DNA from: Bacteroidota bacterium
Lineage (GTDB): Bacteria > Bacteroidota > Bacteroidia > Bacteroidales > NBLH01
Length of the DNA stretch: 64,000 bases
NCBI GenBank assembly: GCA_025361565.1
Contig: JANYKN010000140.1
Coordinates: 62,001-126,000, forward strand
Direction of reading: 5' to 3'
In this document: piece by piece, positions 57,990-64,000 of the stretch
How positions within the stretch are numbered: the first letter of the stretch is position 1
How the letters are laid out: the number at the start of each line of letters is the position of its first letter
The notes under the pieces: model-generated
What the model was told of the DNA's origin: nothing
Databases searched by the model: none
What the model saw: the letters and a program-made list of their open reading frames with translations, nothing else
Program-made: the position numbers and the translations under genes

Positions 57990-59981
57990 ATGGACTTACT
58001 GCAATTCAAGAATAAATATATCGAAGATGCCCAGGATTTACTCAATAATCTGGATAATGATTTAATCAGCTTTGAGAAAAATCCTGATGATTCTCAGTGT
58101 ATTGAGCGAATTTTCAGGGTGATGCACACACTAAAAGGCACAAGTGGAATGTATGGTTTTGATTACATTGCTGATATAACCCACGATCTTGAAAGTATTT
58201 TTGACCTGGTCCGCGACAATTTACTCAAAGTTACCACCGAACTTTTTAATTTAACCCTGGCTTCGGTAGACCATTTGCGCAACTTATTGGCTGATGAAAC
58301 TTTATCGGACCCGGCAAATGAAAATTTGCATCAAAAAATCAAAGAACAAATAGCTCTAATACTGATACATACTGACCGGAATAACCTACAGATAAAACAA
58401 GAAAAAAAGCAATCGAATAACGAAGTAAAAATAAGAACCTGGCAAATTATGTTTACTCCTAACGATCAGATAATTAAACGGGGCATAAACATTTTATATA
58501 CACTTTCAGATTTATTAAAGCTTGGATATTACCGAATTCAGGAACCTGATAAAAGCAATAATTTTAAGTTTTGGACCATCTTTTTAGTGACCGAAAACAC
58601 ATTAAACGATATTGAAGATGAACTCATTTTTGTAATGGATTATTGCAAAATACGTCTTATTGCTGACTTTGATATTTTTAAAGAAGGAGAACTTGGCAAC
58701 CGTAAAAAAGCAATTGATGAGTTGCCTCAATACCACTCGGAAGAAATCAACGAATATAAAGAAAATGTAAATATTAAATTTGCGGATATCGAGCCAAAAC
58801 AGATTAAAACAGAAAAACATGTCTCGAACCGGATTATGGTTGATTCTTCCAAACTCGATCATTTGATGTTTTTGGTTAGTGAGCTGGTAACTACAAAATC
58901 AGAATTATTGCTTTCAATTGATTTAAAAAATAGAGAAAGAATTTTTGAATGCGCCCAAAAAGTAGATAAACTTTCCAAATTATTACGTGATAATGCTTTA
59001 AGCATAAGGCTAATATCAATCCAAGAACTGACCATGCGATTTAACCGCCTTGTTCGCGATTTATCAAATTCGTTGGGCAAAAAAGTGGATTTCGAAACGC
59101 ATGGCGAAGATATTGAATTGGATAAAAACATTATCGATAATATCAATGAACCCATCATGCATTTAATCAGAAATTGCATCGATCATGGTATCGAATCACC
59201 TGAAGAACGAATAAAAGTAAACAAACCTGAAACAGGGATTATCAAATTATTTGCTTATAAATCGGGCAACTTTATTTTTATGCAAATAAGCGATGATGGT
59301 AAAGGTATAGATAAACAAAAAATTATCAATAAGGCAGTTGGAATGGGTATAATAAAGGAAAACGCCCAACTAAGTGATAAAGAAGTTTATGACTTAATCT
59401 TTTTACCGGGCTTTTCAACTGCCGAAAGCCTTACCCAGGTATCCGGACGTGGAGTGGGAATGGATATTGTACGTAAAAAAATCCAGGATGTAAGGGGCGA
59501 AATTCAAATTGACTCCGAAAATGGCCTTGGAACATCATTTACACTAAAATTGCAGCAAACCATTTCAATTATCGATACTTTGCTGGTTAGATCCGACAAT
59601 TCCAAATTTGCAATACCGCTCGAAGAAGTAGAAAACTGTCAATTGGTTAATACTCAATTTTTAAAATCAAAACAAAACAAACAAATTGCTTACATTGAAG
59701 AACTTATACCATTTATTTCTCTACGCGATGAGTTTGGATATACATCACCGGTACCCGAAAAACAAAAATTAATAGTTATCAATAAACAAGAGAAATGCTT
59801 TGCCGTAGTTGTTGATGAAATTATTGGTGAATATCAGGCAGTTGTAAAATCAATAGGAAGCACATTTGCTGATATTGAATTTATATCGGGAGCAAGCCTT
59901 TTAGGCGATGGTGGCATCGCTTTACTTCTGGATACTGAAAAACTAAAAAAACAATTGACAATTAACAATTATAAACTATAA
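57990..59981 (+). CDS. cheA: Chemotaxis histidine kinase CheA
   Basis: 663 residues from the ATG at 57990; a TTG three codons upstream is rejected. Domain order: Hpt with acceptor His46 in VMHTLKGTSGMYGF; a P2-like region (about 145-255); dimerisation (SSKLDHLMFLVSEL); HATPase with HLIRNCIDHGIE, SDDGKGID and GRGVGMDIV; and a CheW-like domain (about 525-650, ISIIDTLLVRSDNSKFAIPL). It passes phosphate to CheY-type regulators in response to receptors. It sits in a cluster with two receptors and cheW. Confidence 0.95.
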   Translation: MDLLQFKNKYIEDAQDLLNNLDNDLISFEKNPDDSQCIERIFRVMHTLKGTSGMYGFDYIADITHDLESIFDLVRDNLLKVTTELFNLTLASVDHLRNLLADETLSDPANENLHQKIKEQIALILIHTDRNNLQIKQEKKQSNNEVKIRTWQIMFTPNDQIIKRGINILYTLSDLLKLGYYRIQEPDKSNNFKFWTIFLVTENTLNDIEDELIFVMDYCKIRLIADFDIFKEGELGNRKKAIDELPQYHSEEINEYKENVNIKFADIEPKQIKTEKHVSNRIMVDSSKLDHLMFLVSELVTTKSELLLSIDLKNRERIFECAQKVDKLSKLLRDNALSIRLISIQELTMRFNRLVRDLSNSLGKKVDFETHGEDIELDKNIIDNINEPIMHLIRNCIDHGIESPEERIKVNKPETGIIKLFAYKSGNFIFMQISDDGKGIDKQKIINKAVGMGIIKENAQLSDKEVYDLIFLPGFSTAESLTQVSGRGVGMDIVRKKIQDVRGEIQIDSENGLGTSFTLKLQQTISIIDTLLVRSDNSKFAIPLEEVENCQLVNTQFLKSKQNKQIAYIEELIPFISLRDEFGYTSPVPEKQKLIVINKQEKCFAVVVDEIIGEYQAVVKSIGSTFADIEFISGASLLGDGGIALLLDTEKLKKQLTINNYKL

Positions 59982-59993
59982 ACTATAAATAAA

Positions 59994-60275
59994 ATGAAAC
60001 CTTATTTAACATTATTACAAGATAAGGAATTCTTCGAAGCAAGAATGACATATGTTCCTGAAGATTTGCAAAAACACTGGATTTCAACAATATCCAATAC
60101 TGTTAAGCAAAAAAACGATATAAAAAATCATTACAAGATAAGGATTACTCTACCATCAATAAACTTTAAACGTCAGTTCATATACAAAACTTTTCAAAAA
60201 ATGGATAATTGCATCCATTTGAATGAAAATGAGATTTCAACTTCTGATTTGGCAAGTGAATATCAAATCAATTAA
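59994..60275 (+). pseudogene. CheW-derived remnant
   Basis: 93 residues. The first 30 positions resemble the CheW gene at 62430 (MKPYLTLLQDKEFF against METYLTFLLENEKF), and the end, SDLASEYQIN, resembles its end (ADLASIQQIN), also at DNA level. The middle no longer matches and the length is only 60 percent of CheW. It occupies the CheW position before a receptor, as the intact cheW does before the next receptor. It is best read as a decayed or rearranged copy; a new small protein cannot be excluded. Confidence 0.55.
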
Positions 60276-60313
60276 TTAAAAATGAATCGTTTTAACATTT
60301 AAAAACAATGATT

Positions 60314-62329
60314 ATGAAAGCAAATTCATTCAAAACCAGAATAACCGTTTTTACAGCATTAGTTTTGCTTGTTAGTTTAACTGTTATTATAGGGTACAAT
60401 GCCAAATCGCGCATGGACGAAGTGACACAAATAACACTAAACAATTCAACACTGATAACAGATAATTTATGCAACGATATTAAAGTAAAAATCAATTACA
60501 CATACGATGTATTGAGGGTTTTGACGGATAATATTGAATCGTCATATGGAACACTTGATCGCAACACTATCAATCTGTTCCTAACTTCGATGTTGAAAAA
60601 CAATCCCGATTTTCTCGATACTTATACCATGTGGGAGCCCAATGCTTTCGACAATAACGACAAGCAATTTGTTAATACGAAAGGAACTGACGCTTCCGGA
60701 AGATATATTCCTCTCTTTATAAGAACAGATAAAGGTGAGATCGATTTAGTGGCCAACCAAGATTTTGAGGTACCTGTTACCGGTGATTGTTATTTAATTC
60801 CAAGGCAAACCAAAAAAGAAAATATTACCAATCCATATTTTTATACTTTTAAAGTTGGCGAAGAACCTGTATTTATACTTTCATGCACTGTACCAATTTT
60901 AATTAACAATGAATTTAAAGGTGTAACAGGGGTTGACTATCCGGTTACTTTTATTCAAAATGAAGCCACTACTCTACAATCTAAAATTTTTAACGCCAAA
61001 TCGCAGATAGAAATTTTTTCAAACGCAGGCATAATAGTAGCAAGCACAATTTCGCCCGATTCAGTTGGTAAAAGCATTCAGGATTTAGAATTTGAAAATG
61101 CTGATGAAATGCTGATGAAGATTCAACATGGAAAATCAGAAACTAAAATAATTGGAGATAACCTGGTAATTACCAAATCTTTTTTGTTCGGAAAAACAAC
61201 TACACCTTGGCAAGTGCGCATAACAGTTCCTTATTCCGAAATTACAAAACAAGGCAGAAAAACAATAATCTATTCCGTTATTGTTGGCATAATTCTATTA
61301 ATCATCGGCTTGTTTATCATTTATTTTCTGATTAACCGATTAACCAAACCATTAAATCGCCTGGTTGAGCAAGCCAATTTGATAGCAGAAGGAGATTTAT
61401 CAGGTAAAATTGAAATTACAAGAAACGACGAGATAGGTTTAGTAGCCAATTCTTTCAACCAAATGATCGGAAAATTAAAAGAAATTATCAGCATTGTGAT
61501 TGAAAGCACCAACAACCTTACTGCAGGAACAAATCAAATTGCAACTAGTTCGCAACAGATTGCACAAGGTGCCAGTGAACAAGCTGCATCGGCAGAAGAA
61601 GTATCAGCCTCCATTGAAGAAATGGCTGCTACCATCCAGCAAAATTCAGACAATGCACTTCAAACTGAAAAAATTTCGCAGGAAGGTGCAATTGGTATAC
61701 TTGAAGTAGCCGAAGCTGCTAAAAAAAGTGTTGAAGCAATAAGAAAAATTGCAGAAAAAATTACAGTAGTAAATGAAATTGCAGAAAAAACTGATATCCT
61801 GGCTATTAATGCAGCAATTGAAGCAGCCCGTGCAGGTGAACACGGAAAAGGTTTTGCAGTTGTAGCTGCCGAAGTCCGGAAACTTGCTGAAATAAGCCAA
61901 ACTTCGGCCAAAGAAATTAACGAACTTTCAAAACTTAATTTACAGCTAACTGAGGATGCTGGAATAATAATGGCCAAAATAATGCCCAACATACAAAAAA
62001 CCGCTCAATTGGTTAAAGAAATTTCGGCAGCAAGCGCGGAACAAAATCAAAGCTCTGCCCAAATAGCCAAAGCAATTGACCAACTATCAACGGTGACACA
62101 ACAAAACTCCGCTTCATCAGAAGAAATGAGCAGCAGCAGCGAAGAATTAGCAAGCCAGGCAGAAGTGCTCAAAGAAGCGATTATGTTTTTCAAGCTCGAC
62201 AGGAGCAGCTTTATTGAATCAACAAAAGGAAATCAAATTGAAACGCCGATAATCACAAAAGTAAAAAGTAAAAAGTCAATCATAGACCTTGATTTATCTG
62301 ATAAAGACAATGAATTTGAAAACTTCTAG
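60314..62329 (+). CDS. Methyl-accepting chemotaxis protein, dCache type with tether tail
   Basis: 671 residues from the ATG at 60314 ([13 protein letters not shown]), matching its paralogues; an ATG two codons earlier is less likely. Membrane helices are at about 10-30 and 320-343. The sensor motifs are [29 protein letters not shown] and GVTGVDY: the GHDxTGR motif of the others is altered here (GTDASGR), so ligand range may differ. HAMP and signalling domain ([20 protein letters not shown]) follow. The tail ends DNEFENF. The gene lies in the che cluster between the CheW remnant and cheW. Confidence 0.94.
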   Translation: MKANSFKTRITVFTALVLLVSLTVIIGYNAKSRMDEVTQITLNNSTLITDNLCNDIKVKINYTYDVLRVLTDNIESSYGTLDRNTINLFLTSMLKNNPDFLDTYTMWEPNAFDNNDKQFVNTKGTDASGRYIPLFIRTDKGEIDLVANQDFEVPVTGDCYLIPRQTKKENITNPYFYTFKVGEEPVFILSCTVPILINNEFKGVTGVDYPVTFIQNEATTLQSKIFNAKSQIEIFSNAGIIVASTISPDSVGKSIQDLEFENADEMLMKIQHGKSETKIIGDNLVITKSFLFGKTTTPWQVRITVPYSEITKQGRKTIIYSVIVGIILLIIGLFIIYFLINRLTKPLNRLVEQANLIAEGDLSGKIEITRNDEIGLVANSFNQMIGKLKEIISIVIESTNNLTAGTNQIATSSQQIAQGASEQAASAEEVSASIEEMAATIQQNSDNALQTEKISQEGAIGILEVAEAAKKSVEAIRKIAEKITVVNEIAEKTDILAINAAIEAARAGEHGKGFAVVAAEVRKLAEISQTSAKEINELSKLNLQLTEDAGIIMAKIMPNIQKTAQLVKEISAASAEQNQSSAQIAKAIDQLSTVTQQNSASSEEMSSSSEELASQAEVLKEAIMFFKLDRSSFIESTKGNQIETPIITKVKSKKSIIDLDLSDKDNEFENF

Positions 62330-62375
62330 TTGAGCCAAAGTTAATGTATAGATGTTTTTATAAACAAACTTTTTT

Positions 62376-62395
62376 GCATAAGCGAACGCTTTTGC
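62376..62395 (+). terminator. Small hairpin after the 60-kb receptor
   Basis: GCA and AAGC pair with GCTT and TGC around GAAC with one mismatch, preceded by TTTTTT. It resembles the hairpin at 55227. Weak as a terminator. Confidence 0.3.
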
Positions 62396-62429
62396 CAACG
62401 TTGAAAAAAATAATTAAAACATAAAAGAG

Positions 62430-62918
62430 ATGGAAACTTATTTAACATTTTTACTTGAAAATGAAAAGTTTGCGGTACCCGTAGCCAATGTTCTTGAAGT
62501 GTTGCTAAAACAACAAATCACGCCCGTGCCTAAAACAGCATCACATATTTTGGGAATCATCAATTTCAGAGGTGATATTCTACCGGTTATTGATACCCGG
62601 CAAAAATTCAACTTATCAATAGCTGATAATAATGAAAAACATGTGGTTATTGTGTTTGAAATTCAAAATAGTGATGGAACAAAAAACATGATTTCTGCTA
62701 CTGCCGATGCTGTTAAGGATGTAATTGAAATAAAAGATCAGGAAATAAAACAGGTTCCGGAATTGGGATTGAATTTCGATAACCGCTTTATATCCGGAGC
62801 AATTTACCGAAACGACCATTTTATTCTTTTACTCGATATTCAAAAGGTTTTTTCTGCTGCTGATTTGGCAAGTATACAACAAATCAATTTAAGTAACAAT
62901 CAATCTTTAAACATTTAA
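62430..62918 (+). CDS. cheW: Chemotaxis coupling protein CheW
   Basis: 162 residues, normal CheW length. Motifs: FLLENEKFAVPVANVLEVL at the start, ILGIINFRGDILPVIDTRQKF in the middle (the NxRGxxxPVIDxR receptor/kinase contact) and FILLLDIQKVFSA at the end. It couples receptors to CheA. The receptor gene downstream starts 11 nt after its stop, so they are cotranscribed. Confidence 0.95.
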   Translation: METYLTFLLENEKFAVPVANVLEVLLKQQITPVPKTASHILGIINFRGDILPVIDTRQKFNLSIADNNEKHVVIVFEIQNSDGTKNMISATADAVKDVIEIKDQEIKQVPELGLNFDNRFISGAIYRNDHFILLLDIQKVFSAADLASIQQINLSNNQSLNI

Positions 62919-62929
62919 AAGATAAGAAT

Positions 62930-64000
62930 ATGAAAGCAAAATCATTCTCAACCCGGATCATTCTTTCTTCCGCAGTAGTCTTTGTTGTTTGTTTGTCAAT
63001 TATTATTGGCTACAATGCTAAGTCGCGCCTTAATGAAGAAACTGAAATAGCCCTCAAAAATTCGGCTTTAATAACTGAAAATTTGATTAACGATATTACA
63101 AAAAATATTGACTATACTTTTGATGTTATGCGGGTTCAAAACAATCATCTTATTGTTACAAAAAATAAAATTGACCGAAATACTGTAAACGAAATACTTA
63201 CAACTTCGTTGAAAAGTAATCCCGATTTTTTTGGAACCTATACACTTTGGGAACCAAATGCATTTGATGGAAAAGATAAAGACTATATAAACCAGGCAGG
63301 CTACGATAAAACCGGACGTTTCATTCCCTATTGGACAAGAAAAAGTGCCGATGAATTGAGATTGGATGCTTTAACAGATTATGAAACAGAAGGCACGGGC
63401 GATTATTATCAAAAACCCAAAAAGACAAAAAAAGAATGTATTATTGATCCTTACTATTACACGGTTGGAGATAGAAGTGTACTCATGATTTCCATTGTTT
63501 CACCAATTATGATAAATGGAGAATTTCAAGGTATTTCAGGTGTAGATTATGAAGTAGGATTTGTTCAAAATGAATTGCTTTCACTTCAAAAGAAAATTTA
63601 TGATGGCAAATCAAACATCGAAATTTTTTCAAACCAGGGGAAAATAGTTGGAAGCACAATTTTAGCCGATTCTGTAGGTAAAAGTATTGTGGATTTGGAA
63701 TTTGAGAATGCTGAAGGAATGATAAAAAAAATCCAACGCGGAAAATCTGAAACCAAAGTAATTGGCGACAATCTGGTAATCACCAAATCGTTTCGTTTTG
63801 GAAAAACAGACACACCATGGCAAGTACGCATCACAATACCTTATTCCGAAATTATCAAACAAGGCAAAGACGCAATTATGTATTCGGTAATTACAGGAAT
63901 TTTTCTTCTCATTATTGGACTCCTAATTATATTTATACTGGTTAGGCGTTTAACAAAGCCACTTAATCAATTGGTTGAATCTGCCAATAAAATTGCTCTG
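62930..64000 (+). CDS. Methyl-accepting chemotaxis protein, dCache type (runs off the window)
   Basis: The ATG at 62930 opens a frame that stays open to the window end (357 codons). Start MKAKSFSTRIILSS, membrane helix at about 10-28, double Cache sensor with EPNAFDGKD, GYDKTGRFIPYW, DYYQKPKKTKKE and GISGVDYE, second membrane helix (about 320-342) and the start of HAMP (RRLTKPLNQLVE). The signalling domain lies beyond the window. Its upstream sequence closely resembles that of the receptor at 60314, consistent with duplication of a cheW-receptor unit. Confidence 0.93.
   Translation, partial: MKAKSFSTRIILSSAVVFVVCLSIIIGYNAKSRLNEETEIALKNSALITENLINDITKNIDYTFDVMRVQNNHLIVTKNKIDRNTVNEILTTSLKSNPDFFGTYTLWEPNAFDGKDKDYINQAGYDKTGRFIPYWTRKSADELRLDALTDYETEGTGDYYQKPKKTKKECIIDPYYYTVGDRSVLMISIVSPIMINGEFQGISGVDYEVGFVQNELLSLQKKIYDGKSNIEIFSNQGKIVGSTILADSVGKSIVDLEFENAEGMIKKIQRGKSETKVIGDNLVITKSFRFGKTDTPWQVRITIPYSEIIKQGKDAIMYSVITGIFLLIIGLLIIFILVRRLTKPLNQLVESANKIAL

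Noticed and set aside
1-64000. CRISPR arrays, tRNA, rRNA, intact transposase, prophage
   Set aside because: No regularly spaced repeats, tRNA-like TTCGAAT arms in context, rRNA segments, or transposase/integrase motifs were seen on either strand.

Overview
The window is AT-rich chromosomal DNA from a member of the Bacteroidota, probably an anaerobic Bacteroidales-like organism. The evidence is: many lipoproteins and signal peptides of CFB style; -7 promoter boxes of the form TAnnTTTG instead of sigma70 boxes; few Shine-Dalgarno sequences; TPR-membrane-HTH regulators and a beta-propeller/Y_Y_Y histidine kinase typical of the phylum; and an oxygen-sensitive glycyl radical enzyme with its activase. 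No rRNA, tRNA, CRISPR array, phage or intact insertion sequence was found.

Layout. 0.4-7.2 kb: a soluble seven-PAS histidine kinase and a TPR-membrane-PAS-HTH regulator. 7.4-14.8 kb: a block of exported proteins (two tandem paralogues built from three copies of an unrecognised ~170-residue repeat, a secreted ankyrin protein, a lipoprotein, a small secreted protein). The first three are each preceded by a copy of the same 38-bp box. 15-24 kb: SGNH lipoprotein, a chemoreceptor, DUF5020-like protein, a frameshifted membrane protein, methyltransferase, barrel-like protein, YwbE and a nucleoside hydrolase. 24-34.6 kb (minus strand): REC-SpoIIE phosphatase, single REC protein, two large paralogous histidine kinases, a decayed third kinase tail beside a DUF4143 AAA ATPase, and a DUF6483-like protein. 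35-41 kb: a dCache chemoreceptor, then a HypD-type glycyl radical enzyme and its activase separated by a MITE-like inverted repeat. 42-48 kb: chemoreceptor, beta-lactamase-fold serine hydrolase, small exported proteins and a protein with SDFEK repeats. 48-52.8 kb: LytS-type kinase, apparent pseudokinase and LytTR regulator in one operon, then glycerol kinase. 53-64 kb: a chemotaxis region with dCache receptors, a NarL-type kinase/regulator pair, two REC proteins, CheA, a CheW-like remnant, CheW and a receptor running off the window end.

Functionally the window is dominated by signal transduction: five complete or nearly complete histidine kinases plus a short one, seven response regulators or REC proteins (one with an HTH output, one LytTR, one phosphatase), six chemoreceptors and a CheA/CheW core. 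Three receptors end in an aromatic-x-x-aromatic tail like the CheR-tethering pentapeptide; two others lack it. No CheR or CheB is in the window.

The strongest unusual signals are: (i) a repeated 38-bp element upstream of three exported-protein genes; (ii) two different long perfect palindromes lying in frame in the same ATPase-domain loop of two paralogous kinases; (iii) a kinase/pseudokinase pair sharing one LytTR operon; (iv) a 128-bp TA-flanked inverted repeat between the glycyl radical enzyme and its activase; (v) duplication and decay of a cheW-mcp unit; and (vi) proteins made of unrecognised repeats.
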